A stretch of DNA of 64,000 nucleotides from Megalonaias nervosa (taxonomy: Eukaryota; Mollusca; Bivalvia; Unionida; Unionidae): the NCBI GenBank assembly GCA_016617855.1, contig JAECUM010001891.1, forward strand, positions 59,743-123,742. Reading direction: 5' to 3'. The notes below the pieces were generated by a model. The model did not search any database and was not told the DNA's origin. It was given only the letters and a program-made list of their open reading frames with translations. This document shows positions 13,028-24,856 of the stretch, in pieces. The position numbers were made by a program, and so were the translations under genes. The stretch's first letter is position 1, and every line of letters begins with the position of its first letter.

Positions 13028-13985
13028 ATTTTTTTATATATTTGTTTTGGTTTTGTTTTGTTTACCAGATGGTTAATCTGCTAATGAAGAGAATAAGTTG
13101 CATAAAGAAAAATTATTCAAGTCCATTTGTTTATACATCTATATGATTGTATCTGATGTACAAGAGACTTTTATTTTGTAAATTATTCTAAATCTGTCGT
13201 TATGTGGAAATATCTGAATCTTCAAAGGCAAGTTCTATTTCACATGGAAAAACAGTAAAATCTTTTTGCATAGAACATGATTGTTTCAGCTGTATCATCT
13301 GGGATCACTTGGACTGGAGTTCAGGACACAGAAGAGTGACTACAATTAAAAGACAAAAACCTCGTTGAATTAACTACTCATCTCTCAGCTGATCTAAGAC
13401 TTGGGAGTTAAAGCTAGAGGGTCAGCAAAGATAAAGTGGGATTTTAAAGTTTATACAGTCACATACCTTGCACATAACTGTCATCAGCTGCTATATTCAA
13501 CTAAAATTTTGTAAAATATTACAACAGGAGAGGTTTGAAAACTTGATGAGCTGAAAATTTTAGTTCTTTGAGGTTACAGCCCTACAGCAGGATTATTTAA
13601 GCTCTTTGAATGATGTTGAGTTTTTAACCTATTCAGGTTTATGTTATCCAAGTTTTACTGTGTATGGTCACAGGCAACTAGTTCTTTTGTGAGCTATGGA
13701 ACTAGCCCATGTGAGGTAGTGTATTTTAAAGAATGAGGGTTGCTGATTGGCCGAAAATAATTACCAGAAAAAATCAACATCATAGAAGTCAATGTATGGG
13801 TAAATTGTGTACAATAATAGGCTTGAACCTTCAACCATTTTCATTTACCATTGTCAGAGCACATGTATTATTGGATGTAATTTGGGCGATCTCATTCAGA
13901 TGGATTTTATAATGGGTACCCTAAAAGGGAATTTTTCTGAAGAAAAAAACAAGCCATACAGTATACATGTATCAAGTCATCATTT
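13022..13985. other. no gene seen
   Basis: AT-rich intronic DNA without recognisable coding or repeat content. Confidence 0.4.
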
Positions 13986-14970
13986 TGAAAGGTCTTATTG
14001 GTCCTAAAGGAAAATGGTGTATCTTGGACATCCAGTATGGTCACCATAGATTCCTTTTGGAAAATCTTGTCATGGCTACTCTTCCAAACTGGATTGCCAA
14101 ATCAATATGGAGTTTTCATTAGAAGACTTCTTATGATGTCCAGTTGGTCCTTTGTGAAAATGATGATTTGGCATCAAATATAAGTGCCACAGCATCCATC
14201 TGGGAAATTTAATATCTACCGAGCAAAAGGGGGCCCCGAGTGGCCGAGTGGTCTAAAGCGCACACTGTTATGGATCATTGCCATCTCACCTCAGTCTGCA
14301 TGGGTTCGAGTTTTGGGCTTGGTCAATGTGGGTACGTGAGAAATCTTGCCAGTAGCTTCTTGTGGGTCGGTGGTTCTTTCCGGGGTTCTTCCTCCACCAT
14401 TTATACTGGCCGTCATGCATAGCCTATCTTGTGCTGAAAAATGGCGTTAAACCCTACAGAAACAACAACAACAACAACAACTACCCAGCAAAACCCAAGC
14501 CTGGAAGAACTGTGTTAAAAATACACGTTAAAGGTTAATGATGTGTTGCTGAGGAATTTAAAATTGACAACAAAATTATCCTGCATCTTACTTTTTTTTT
14601 AACAGTCCAGAGCTGTCTGCAGTTAGGGTCTTTACTTCCTGGACTTAAATTTTGGCCCTTGACTCTGTGTTCAGAATGGCAGCTGCAAATTTCTGTATGC
14701 TGACTCACAGCTTAAGGATGAATGTTGCCTTGGATTTCCATTTTCATTATTCTCGATCTGCAGGTATTGGTTGGGACTAGAATTAAGTTGGGAATTTTTC
14801 CATGTAGTTGATAATTTTTTCACCAGAAAAATACTGGGATGAACATTTATCTTGTGTACCAGAAAATGACTGCACTATGAGATTTTCTGTTTTGGTGAAA
14901 GTCTTATCTAAAATCCCAGGAAATTCTTTTCAGCCACTTGAGTGTTAGTCCCTTCAAGAGACTCTTGTTT
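13986..14970. mobile_element. module-type repeat (copy 1), split by a SINE
   Basis: One to two copies of a module (ATCCAGTATGGTCACCATAG...GAAAATCTTGT...GCTACTCTTCC...AGAAGACTTCTTATGATGTC...GTTGGTCCT) also arrayed at 23.15-23.94 and 40.12-41.38 kb. After an inserted SINE (14229-14480) the element seems to end near GTGTTAGTCCCTTCAAGAGA then CTCTTGTTTT (about 14942-14972), an end shared with the 23.9 kb copy. Confidence 0.55.
14229..14480 (+). mobile_element. tRNA-derived SINE with (AAC)n tail
   Basis: The tRNA-like head reads GGCCCCGAGTGGCCGAGTGG, then TCTAAAGCGC and a B-box-like GGGTTCGAG. The body includes CTTGCCAGTAGCTTCTTGTG and GGCGTTAAACCCTACA, and the tail is (AAC)n. It is flanked by CTACCGAGCAAAA (14216-14228) and CTACCCAGCAAAA (14481-14493), a 13 bp target duplication with one mismatch. 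Same family as 32643-32900 and 20975-21190. Read by RNA polymerase III in principle; moved by a LINE in trans. Confidence 0.9.
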
Positions 14971-15639
14971 TGTTTTGGATCAGACTCCTGTTCAGCTTTA
15001 GTCATTATCCAGTGTCTTTATTTTCTTTCAAAATTTCTATTTATCTCTGAAATTTTTCATTTACAACAAATAAAAAATTGATTTATTGATGAATAATGTA
15101 TGGATTTTGGATATTCTTTTGTTGGGAAATTTTGTACCATACATCATTTATACAAATTTGAAAATACACAAGCAGATGTCAACATCTTTACAGATGATTG
15201 CATATACTTTCTTGTTTATACTCACCAAATACATGGGTTTTTTTTGTTCAGATTACAGTAGCAACTCTAGCTTAGGGATTGATGATGTCCATCCATTGAT
15301 CTGGCAGCATCACTCTGGTCATTGTGTTTAGGTCATTTTCTCTGACAATATTGCTTGCAGAGTCAAATAAATTGGTATTTAGATATGTCATTTGGAAAAC
15401 GACTTCTTTTAAGTGAAAATTAGGTTACTGTGACTGGTATATTATGGTTCAGTAATACTGACTAACCTTTGCATTTCGCACATTTTCTTAATGCATTGGT
15501 TATCAAGTCACATAATTGCATCAGGAGGAATGCTAGAGTCACCACTGACAACCAATTTACTATGACCTTTATTTTGGGAGTTCTACAGGCAAGAGAGAAA
15601 AAAGAAATTTTTTAAAAGCAGTTTTATTTTATGTTTCAG
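14971..15639 (+). other. intron upstream of the Smad2/3 PY-motif exon
   Basis: AT-rich, ending in the pyrimidine-rich acceptor GTTTTATTTTATGTTTCAG. No other feature seen. Confidence 0.7.
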
Positions 15640-15699
15640 ACACCCCTCCTCCTGGTTACATCAGTGAAGATGGGGACAATACAGACAACCAGGGCATGG
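15640..15699 (+). CDS. Smad2/3: Smad2/3 linker exon with PY motif
   Basis: This 60 nt exon follows a pyrimidine-rich tract ending in CAG and ends at GTGAGT. It begins and ends in phase 1. It encodes TPPPGYISEDGDNTDNQGM. TPPPGY is the Smad2/3 linker PY motif: its Tyr-containing core binds WW domains of Smurf/Nedd4-type ubiquitin ligases, and its Thr-Pro is a known kinase target in vertebrate Smad2/3. The codon before T starts in an exon that is not in the window. The exon length is a multiple of three, so skipping it would keep the frame and remove the PY motif; no sign shows that this happens. Confidence 0.95.
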
Positions 15700-16164
15700 G
15701 TGAGTTTACTCTTTTCTGTGGTAAACGTAATGTATCTCCTGCACATTTGTCTGTCAGTCTGTCTGTTTGGTTAGTTGTGTTTATTAAAAAGAGTTGGGTC
15801 CATGCTGAATACAAAAAAGCACGTGTATTGAAAGTATTATTTCATGTGGTGAAACGTTAAATTTTATGGATTTCACATATTTCTTTGAGAAGTGGGCTGT
15901 ATATAGAATTCTTTTTGTCAACCCATGTGCCATTGAGTATCATCATCCTTTCATACATCCATCCCCTCGGTCTTAGCTATAACTCTTACAACTTCATCTG
16001 TTGATGCCAGACTTTCTCTCAGGATGCATTTTGTATGTGTATCATGCACCAAAACTGGGTCAGTTTGATTTGACATACTTTCTATGATTTTTTGAAAAAA
16101 ATGTATTATAATCATGTCAGACACTGAATTCCATCATATTTCACTTTTGGCCATGAAACTTGCA

Positions 16165-16815
16165 CATATGGTGCATCATAAGATGGAGATGTTTTATGCA
16201 CCAAATGTACACACGTTATATCATAAGATGGAGATGTGTCATGCACCAAACTTACACATACACCAAACTAACAAACGCATTGTGCATCATAAGATGGAGA
16301 TGTGTCATGCACCAAACTTACACACATATGGTACATCATAAGATAGAGATGTGTCATGCATTAAACTAACACACATGGTGCATCATAAGATGGTGATATG
16401 TCACGCATACATCACAAGATGGAGATATGTCATGCATCAAACTTACACACATTGTACATCATAAGATGGAGATGTGTCATGCACCAAACTAACACACATG
16501 GTGCATCATAAGATGGAGATGTGTCTTACACCAAACTTACACAGATGATACATCATAAGATGGAGACGTGTCATGCACCAAAATTACACATATGGTACAT
16601 CATAAGATGGAGATGTGTCATGCACCAAACTAACACACATGATACATCATGAGATGGAGATGTGTCTTACACCAAACTTATGCAGATGATACATCATAAG
16701 ATGGAGATGTGTCATGCACCAAAATTACACATATGGTACATCATAAGATGGAGATGTGTCATGCATCAAACTAACACGCATGGTACATTATAAGATGGAG
16801 ATGTGCCATGCACCA
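16165..16815. repeat. minisatellite, about 47 bp unit, about 13 copies
   Basis: Unit of the form CATCATAAGATGGAGATGTG, TCATGCACCAAACTTACACA, CATGGTA, with few substitutions and occasional length change. It lies in the 6950 bp Smad2/3 intron. The two open frames across it are by-products of the repeat. Confidence 0.93.
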
Positions 16816-18630
16816 AATCTGGGTCACTTTTATTTCTCTAAAATCATGTTCATCTCTATGCCTGGGGCTGTAGTACTTCTTTCTCATGGTGACAACAATA
16901 TTGGAATGTCTTTCAAATGATTGTTGTAATAAATGATGTGACATAATATTGACAAGCCATTGAAGAAGTCAAACTTTTTCAGATGCTTGCAAACGGCTAT
17001 GTTTAGGGTTCTTGATTTTTGCTTCTTATCATGTATTTTTCTGCAAGGGCACATATGTATACATAGCATAGAGTTTATTACAAAAGAAATTAAAAGAAAC
17101 TAATAATTGGCAAAAGAAGTAAACAAATTTTGATATTCAGTCAAGCCTAGAGATCAGGTTCTCATAATATTTGATTTCAATTTATAATCTGTATTTACAG
17201 ATACTTTTTTTAAAACTAAAGTTAAATTGACATGATTTTTTGTAAGTTCTATTAAACCCTGCCATCAGTGTAATGCTGTAAATTTATTTTTGTGGGTATT
17301 CATTTTGTGGTTTTGTCAAAGAAAAAAAAATTGTTGTACTGATAGGGGTCTAGTATTTTTCACAGAAAAAGCACTATTTAAATTTGTAGTTGCAGCAAGC
17401 ATGTAATCTATAAAAATTTGCACCCCATTTCAGCTTCTTCTTCAGATACTTTATCCAATGAGAATGTGTTTATCCACTTTCTTGCAAATGCAGCCTTCCA
17501 AGCTGAACAGGGTATTTCATGTCTTTTGTCTTGTTTAAACAGCAGAAGTGCTTCAGTTTCATCTGCATGTTGACTGCTGTTGCGAGTCAGACAAGAATGA
17601 GGCTTCACTTTGATAGAATGATTGGCACCAAATCACAACAGTGGTCAGTTGCTGCTTTTCATGTCTGGTCAATACACTTTTACAAGAGACCTTGCAGATA
17701 CTGTCAGGTTTGTCTTTCATGATTTTAAATGATCCTTTGGAGTTTTCTCAGGGAAGAGTACTCCCCCTTTTTTCTTACAGCCTCACACTTTCACAATAAT
17801 TTTGCACTTCAGTTGTCTGGCTTCATTGTACAAAAAAAGCCTAATCAGCATCATTTTAATTTACTGCCTATAACTTCAGAATAAGACCTAGGACTCACTG
17901 GTTTAAGACTAGTACATCCTGGTTAGTGGCAAGTCCTGGTCTTACTGTGGCAGGTCTTCAGACTGTTTTGAGTGGTCCTGTAACAGGATTTGTTTATTTT
18001 GTGTTGTCTATTTTCAGATACATGTATGAAGTTTGATACACCTGTGTATCATTGTGCATTGTGATTTGTTAAATAATGGTGATTCTAATATAAAAATAAA
18101 AATAAAATAAACATCAATCTTTGATTAATATGACCAGGAAAAGGTAAATATCATATACACGACCACTGTTCCACACAGGTATTCATTGTCAGTTGTTTTC
18201 TAATATTAGATATGGAAAAACCAGTCTTGTATAGGCTCACGATGAGTCATATTTGGTGACCTTCATAAGTTTCTGTAACCTCTCATGGTATATCGGGCAG
18301 TGTGAGACAATTTGACCAGACTGGTTGCTCATATATTGCAATGCTACAAAATGTGTTCAAGTGTTCTATTTTGGAAACCAGTTTTCCTTGCTTTCAAACT
18401 GCTATTGTCAGGTCAGCTGCGCTGTGGTCTGTCATACTTGCTATTCAGTTCATGACAGAACTCCTCATTTTTTATAAGCTTTATCTAATTAATGATCACT
18501 TATTCCCAGTAAAAAGATAAATTTTGTAATTTTTCTAGCATTTAGCTTAATTTATAGTGTCCACTTCACAGTAAGTGTAATGCTGGACTGAATTCTCCAG
18601 TATATCCTATTGTTTTGGTCTAATCCATGG
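16816..18630. other. no gene seen, intronic
   Basis: AT-rich intron. Short frames at 16884-17069, 17408-17722 and 18302-18520 have neither splice logic nor family resemblance. Confidence 0.4.
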
Positions 18631-19689
18631 CATCAACAACATTAGGTTGGATGAATGTTGGGTGTGTAATTCAAGCTGGTGTAAGATACATTGCCACCCA
18701 TACCACCTCCATACCAGCTTCTTCATGAAGGAAGAACTACGTGAGGCAGAAAGATCAGTAAATCAGAAAAAGATAGGCAATCTTTGCTATCCCAGGCCTC
18801 CCACACAGTTGAAGTTGCACCATCACCCACAGTGCCACAACATACAAGCACTGAACAGACCATTGGGCCAGTACCAGTATTATATAGTGGCCCATTTAGA
18901 TCAGGCATTGACAACCCATCATCGCATGCACACCCTGTTACTGGCTGTGGTATAATCATTCCCAACAGAACCTATCTCCAACAATATCCAGTATCTGGCT
19001 CATGATAGCAAGATGGACTGTCACTGGACAGGTGTATCATTGGTCCCAGTTCTGTCACTACCAAGTACTGGCTATGGTGGCTTCCCATTCCCAGACACTC
19101 TTTTGTCATCTAGGACCTTTAATGAGACTCAGAGTGAATGTCTGGAGATCACTGTGTCACAGCATGGATGGACTTGTCACCTAATTTATTGTCCTTCATT
19201 CATTTGCTTTGCCAGCTCAATTGTCCAAACCTTCCCATGAGATTTATTTGTCCCCCTACTCTTCCATGTTCAAAACACATGCTCACAAGCTCAAACTTCC
19301 TTCCATGATCTAACAACATCCAGGGAAAACATGGCCTCTTACAGAATTCCCACATCCATTGATCTATAAACCAAGAAAGACCATCCATAGCTCAATCAGT
19401 TATCACAGTCTGGGAAGATGCTGGCATTATTACACTGCATTGAAAAGGCAACTTTAAGACACAAGCATCTGGAGGCCTTTCTTTTCACAATAACAGCTCC
19501 CATCAAACTTCAAACTGGCTTTCTTAAAGACAAACACTGTGGTTGTTTGCAATATTTTCCCATTTGCAGTTAGAGGCATTGGGAGCATCAGAATGTCTAA
19601 AACTTTCTGCATGGACCAGAAATTCTTTCACGACAGGCAACAACTTGTTTGCAGCGTCATAGCATTTGCCTCCATGCTCAACTTGGTCT

Positions 19690-19960
19690 CGAATGCTGTA
19701 GTATAAAATCTGTCAAGAAAGACCACCTCTTCTGCCCCCAAAATTGTCTCTCATAACAGGTCTCTGTGTGAGTGCCAATTTTCAGGATCAAAATTCAGGT
19801 GGGGTTATGACAGAAAAATACTTGTAATTACTGTACATGTATTTTATTCTTTATTCATAGTTCTTTAAATAGTATATGCATTCATGTGAAATGTTATTAT
19901 ATGTCAATAAAAATGCATAAGTCATAAACATTTACATTTTCTATTAGCATATGAATTGGC
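19690..19960. mobile_element. pogo-like element fragment
   Basis: The order AAGACCACC...TCTCTCATAACAGG...GTAATTACTGTACATG...TATTTTATTCTTTATTCATAG...GTTC parallels 28285-28470 inside the complete element at 28268-29788. No clear ends. Confidence 0.5.
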
Positions 19961-20574
19961 AAAGTTAACTTCTGAATTGGGACACACTCCTAGTACTGAG
20001 TGCAGCTTAAGGTAACAATTATTTGTCCTGTCCATAAATTGTAAAGTTAGCTATGATAACATATTTGGTCAAATTATTTTGAGATGAAAGCCCAAATCTA
20101 AGTCAGCCAAAAAGTAATAAATGGATCAACTCAATAAACAAAAGGATGTAACATAAATGCTAAGGTGAACAGGTGACAGATTAGGATTTCATTAACTTTG
20201 ACTTGAAGTTCAAAACCTCTTTGAGCCGAGTTTGTCTTCTTAAAGAACGTGTGTTAAAAGTCATATTGGTAGTGTCTTCCATCTGCTTAGAGAGTCCGAT
20301 TCAGCCCAGTAATTTCTTCACCACTGAGGTCTTCTCAATTTGGACAGTTTGTTCCTGAAACCCCTGCAGATGATTCAGCAATCCCTAAACTTTGATCCTT
20401 AACTGAATGATCACAATTTTGGACTACATGAGGTCTTAACTCAGCTCTTGGCTTATGGTGAGTATCTTGCTGCAGAAAATCAGTCAGCACACATTCCAGA
20501 ACAACTGGCTGGGATGTTCTTTGAAGAAGCGAATGGGGTTTGGACCCTTCAGAGCTGACAGAATGAGCAGCTAA

Positions 20575-20860
20575 ATCTGTGCCTACTGGGTTTGACCTTG
20601 TGGACACCATTGAGACGAGGTGGAACGCCAGGCTCCCAATCGTTGCCACACTTTTCTCATATCCAACAGCCTATGCAGTCGACACTGTCTCCCTGAACTG
20701 CAACAGTTTCAATGTGTATGCCATTTTTCCTACTCTGCTTATCAAGGTCTTGCAGAGATGGAGAGCGAGTCTGAGTGTTGTCTAATCCTTATTGCTTCCT
20801 GCAGGTTTGTAAAATCATATGGTGCAGTGACCTCCACGAAAGTCGAAGCAATCACACACA
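20575..20860 (+). pseudogene. DIRS-type polymerase C-terminal fragment (RNase H region)
   Basis: The frame FDLVDTIETRWNARLPIVAT, then TAYAVDTVSLNCNSFNVYAI and FPTLLIKVLQRW, followed after a frame change by CCLILIAS, follows the order seen in DIRS elements: a (L)FAxRWNARLP motif, DPxAYAVDALS, NVYAFPP, KVLQ and CLILIAP. The element's polymerase would copy its RNA to DNA. At least one frameshift (near 20750) and the absence of an upstream catalytic domain make it a relic. Confidence 0.65.
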
Positions 20861-20974
20861 TAGGTTTTCCATCCAAATCCAGAGATATTGAACTTGCACA
20901 CTTGGCTCGTATGAATTTAGCCCAAAAATAGTTCTCCAACCAGTTGGTGGACATAGCAGACAGGAAAGACCATG

Positions 20975-21190
20975 ACTTTGGGTGGCCAAGTGGTCTAAAG
21001 CACTTGCCATTGCAGATCACTGACATTTCACCCCAGGCCATGTGGATTCAGGTCTAGGCCTGATCAGCATGGATATGTGAGAAAGCTTGCCTTTAGCTTC
21101 CCATGGGTTGGTGGTTCTTCCTGGGTTTTGCCACTGCTAAAGGTACTGGCCACCATAGCCTGTCATGTGCTAAAAAGTGGCATTAAACCC
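20975..21190 (+). mobile_element. tRNA-derived SINE, old copy
   Basis: Head TGGGTGGCCAAGTGGTCTAA, body CTTGCCTTTAGCTTCCCATG and GGTACTGGCCACCATAGCCT, and end GTGGCATTAAACCCACA match the SINEs at 14229 and 32643 with many substitutions. The (AAC)n tail has decayed. Confidence 0.8.
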
Positions 21191-21929
21191 ACAAGTCCAT
21201 CACTTTGAAAGCTGACGAGGAGATGCAGAGACTTTCCTTCTAGTGATGCAAGCAGAGACACATCTTTCCATTAAAATCCTCTGTACCACAGATAGCTAAC
21301 TTCCTTCTATGACTTTTTAAGAAATTAGTTCCAATCACAATCAAGAGCTACCATTCCACGATTAAGGACACATTTTGTCAGAGAGGGAAGAATATATGTC
21401 CAAATAAAAAAGACCTTTGCAAATGATTTACCCAGTTTTGACTTAGGTTGACCAAAATCCTTTTCTTTTTTTACTGCAATTGAAGGGTAAATGGTTCAGA
21501 CATTGTGAAACAATGTACTCTTCAAACCACTGTTTTAAGCCTCTCTTATTCACCTTTCTTACATAACCTGCTTTTTAAACACTCTAGTCACAGCATGTAG
21601 AATCATTGAGATATCTGCCTTATCGGCCATTACCCAGACTATGTACAATCCCATCACAATAGTTTGATTTCTCTCATGACGGCTGAGAACTAGCTGCTGC
21701 TCATAGGACATCGGTCTTGAAAAAATTTCTTCTTTTGACCCTTTTACCCAAAGGTGTGTCTTCTGGATGAAATCATGGCACTGAAGTTGCACCTTAATGG
21801 AATGTGTTGATCAGGAGAGGGAGATCTTCCTTCTACTTTCCATTCAGAGAATGAAGGGATGATGTTTTTGATTAGGCCATCATCCTGAATCCATTGGGTT
21901 ATGTGGACAACCTATAGGGAACTAACCCA

Positions 21930-22150
21930 TGACGTGAATTTCTTATGTATATCAGCTTGTGACATATCCATTAGTATAGCAGTTGTTGACTAGCTGACAT
22001 ATTGAAACTGTGGGATAGAAGTCAGAGGTGATATTTTCAAGCCTTTACCTCATAGACCTTTCATCCCCAAAGGCTCATTTTGACCTGGTGGGACCTATAT
22101 TAGTTGTGCAACAAGCTATGTTCAAAGTGCAGCTCCACAGCAAAGTGGGT
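21930..22150 (+). pseudogene. DIRS-type tyrosine recombinase C-terminal fragment
   Basis: Across frame changes the + strand gives CWLADILKLW, then KSEVIFSS(F/L)YLIDLSSPK and GPILVVQQAMF. This recalls the end of DIRS recombinases, where an AxILxxxGWxSxxxFxxxYLRD block carries the catalytic Tyr, followed by a LGPxVxAQQ motif. The Tyr in YLID would be that residue. Broken by stops and frameshifts; moderate confidence because matching is by eye. Confidence 0.5.
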
Positions 22151-22649
22151 TATTCAATTTAAGCTGGATTTATGGGAGCATAAACTTTTCTCTCATCATT
22201 GACCATGTGCTAAGCCTAGTCTTTTTGTCACAAGAGACTCAAACCCACTTCAAGTATGTTAGGACTCCAGTGCCAGGGCCAAGTCAGGGATAAGGAGATG
22301 TAACACCCACTGACTCTTGTCTTTCACCTATGGTATTATGATTGGGTAACATATGTGAAAAACAATATTGGGAATTAAATACTTTTCTTCAATAATATGT
22401 TCATGATCATACAGTACACACTCTCAAGCTCTTCGTACAGTTACATTTCTAGAATAGCATGCGCTCCACTCAAGTAGGAGTTGATTAATTATGGGATTTG
22501 GCATCAGTCCCTTGATCTAGGGGGATACCACTCTTGTATGAAACGATACCAGATATCTGAGGTTTTGTATATTAGATTTAAGGGCACAATTTGTGAAATG
22601 TCCACCTAATGACAATTACTATATGATTACACATTTTTGTCTCTTTCAG

Positions 22650-22682
22650 AGAGTGTTGATATGTCATCCAGTCCTTCTAATG
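22650..22682 (+). CDS. Smad2/3: Smad2/3 linker microexon, 33 nt
   Basis: A 33 nt exon lies between TCTTTCAG and GTAAGA. Joined to its neighbours it reads ESVDMSSSPSN and is in phase 1 at both ends. It carries the only Ser-Pro dipeptide of the linker downstream of the PY motif; vertebrate Smad2/3 have several Ser-Pro sites in the matching place. Because it is symmetric and tiny, it could be a cassette exon. The splice sites are good and the frame is kept, but an exon this short rests on context, so confidence is a little lower than for its neighbours. Confidence 0.85.
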
Positions 22683-23149
22683 GTAAGAATTTTATAGGAA
22701 GCATACTATTATACTTTTATTCATTTATTTTAGCAGACAGCATACAAAGGAAACATTAACAAGACATAATATAATCAATTTATATCAGAAGTCAATGACA
22801 CAGTAAGCTGCACTGGCTTAATGTATTATTTTGAACATAGACCAGGTTTTTCCCAAGAATTGTTTGAAGTCTGATCACATGAAAGCCATTCAGTAAAATG
22901 TATTAAAGCTAGGTATCACCAGCCATTTTGTATTGGAATACTTACCTCAATATTTGCCTGTGATATTTGTCTTGATTGCATTGCAAACATAAATAAAGTG
23001 AAAAATACATATGCAAATCAATATGCAAATCCATTTTGCAAATAAACATCTCTTTTATCATTATAGTATATGCTAAATTCTAGGACAAAGAAAAATGAAT
23101 TGTTGGTTCTATTGCATACAGAGCATTGCCCAGTGTCTGTCTCTCTATT
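22683..23149 (+). other. intron, no feature seen
   Basis: AT-rich intron after the microexon; no coding or repeat recognised. Confidence 0.5.
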
Positions 23150-23940
23150 AGCAGAAGTTTATTACCACTACTTTACTAAACATACTTTGAGTCCCAAATG
23201 AAAAGGCTGCTGCTTGAACATCCAGTATGGCTACAACAGCAGCCTTATTGAAAATCCTATTATTGCTACTCTTCCTGAATTTAAAGTCATGTGACATGGG
23301 ATTTTTACCAAAAGTCTTCTTATCACCTCCAGTTGGTCCTGACTGAAAATGGTGCTGATATGACATCCAACATGGCCACCACAGCACCCATCTTGAAAAT
23401 CTAGCTATTGCTACTCCTTCCAGATGAAAAATCTTATCAACATTAGGTTCTCACCAGAAGACTTCTCATGTTGTTTAATTGGTTCTAAATGAAGATGGTG
23501 GCAATCCTGTTTGGCTACCAAGGCATCCATCTTGAAAATCTTGTGATTGCTACATTTCCTGAATGGAAAGTAAAATTGACATGTGTTTCCACCAGAAGAT
23601 TAATTATGATACCTAGTTTGCCCTGAATGAAAACGGTTACAGTGTGACCTCAAACTGGACTATTGTGATGAACATATCACTAATCCTTCAGAACAGATGG
23701 TCATGTCAATATTAGTCTTCTGATAGTGACTAGTTTGTCAGAAATGTAAATTGTATTGATCTTACATCAAATATGGCTGCCACAGTAACTAATTTGGATA
23801 TCTTACCACTCAAGAATATCAGAGGTGGTGTTAGCACTTGACATTTAAAAAGAAGAAATGGTCTTGTCTTGAATTCCTTAGAAAATTACTTTCGGACAGT
23901 AGTGTTAGTCCTTTTGAGGGACTCTTGTTGTGTATTCAGT
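23150..23940. mobile_element. module-type repeat array (copy 2)
   Basis: About four or five copies of a 110-150 bp module: GACATCCAACATGGCCACCA, CAGCACCCATCTTGAAAATC, TGCTACTCCTTCCAG, CACCAGAAGACTTCTCATG, TTGGTCCTGAATGAAAATGG. It ends near 23900-23935 with AGTGTTAGTCCTTTTGAGGG then ACTCTTGTTG. AGTCC...GGACT in that end can pair as a short hairpin. The 79-codon minus frame here is a by-product. Confidence 0.75.
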
Positions 23941-24029
23941 ATCCTCAATATTTTAAACCCTGTTAAATTTACTTGTACTTACAAAAATTGGTATGTGGGT
24001 GCATATTATGGTTAATAATTTTACCTATT

Positions 24030-24440
24030 CCAAACCAGGTCAATGTGACCAAATTTTCATGATTGAGTGACTTTAATGTTTTCAGCTATTCTTTCTTTAT
24101 ACACTCAATATATTTTACCAACACTCATGAAACTTGGCATGGTATTGTTTTCCAATGATGGTAGCTCAACTGTTTACAAAACTAGGTTATTGTGACTCAG
24201 TTTTCATGCTCATGCTTGAGTAACTTTTGTATTTTCTCTTACCTGTTCATTACATCATCAATATCTTTGACCTTATTTCTCCAGCACTTGAAAAGTGATG
24301 TGTGATGCATCATCTCTAGGAGAGTAATTCATCCATACCAAAAGTAGGTCCCTGTGACCTAATTTTAATGCACAGGTAGCATTTATATTTTCCTCCATTC
24401 TAAACTGGATATTGTTAGAAAGTTAAATTGGCTTCTGTTG
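24030..24440. repeat. diverged tandem repeat, about 150 bp unit
   Basis: Two to three copies built on (A)GGT..(A/T)TGTGAC...TTTTCATG..TGAGT(A)ACTTT.ATTTTC...TTCTTTA.A, inside the intron just before the first MH2 exon. Confidence 0.55.
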
Positions 24441-24462
24441 AAAAGAAGATCTGTGCATATGA

Positions 24463-24741
<279 letters not shown>

Positions 24742-24856
24742 TAATTTCCCGTTCTCCCCTCCAGTCAGTAAGACCTCAGCAGTTTGCAGATTGCAGTAGT
24801 CTGTATCAGAGATGCTGATAGTCAGTGGTTTCTCACAGAAATGATAAGAGTCATAC

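Larger units (their letters stand above)
18631..22200 (+). mobile_element. decayed DIRS-type (tyrosine-recombinase) retroelement relic
   Basis: The stretch is richer in GC than its surroundings and holds broken coding-like frames. Recognisable parts are the RNase H/C-terminal part of the polymerase frame near 20580-20860 and the end of a tyrosine recombinase near 21930-22150, in the usual DIRS order. The 5' part (18.6-19.7 kb, with frames such as 18647-18955) may be the gag/RT region but I cannot align it. The relic is interrupted by a pogo-like fragment (about 19690-19960) and a SINE (about 20975-21190), so those came later. It lies sense within the Smad2/3 intron. Ends cannot be fixed. Confidence 0.6.

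Noticed and set aside
14240..14422. 60-codon frame starting MAEWSKAHTVMDHCHL
   Set aside because: It is the tRNA-derived head and body of a SINE, not a protein gene.
1..15639. Smad MH1 exons
   Set aside because: Looked for the DNA-binding MH1 blocks and the linker start; none seen, so they are assumed to lie upstream of the window.
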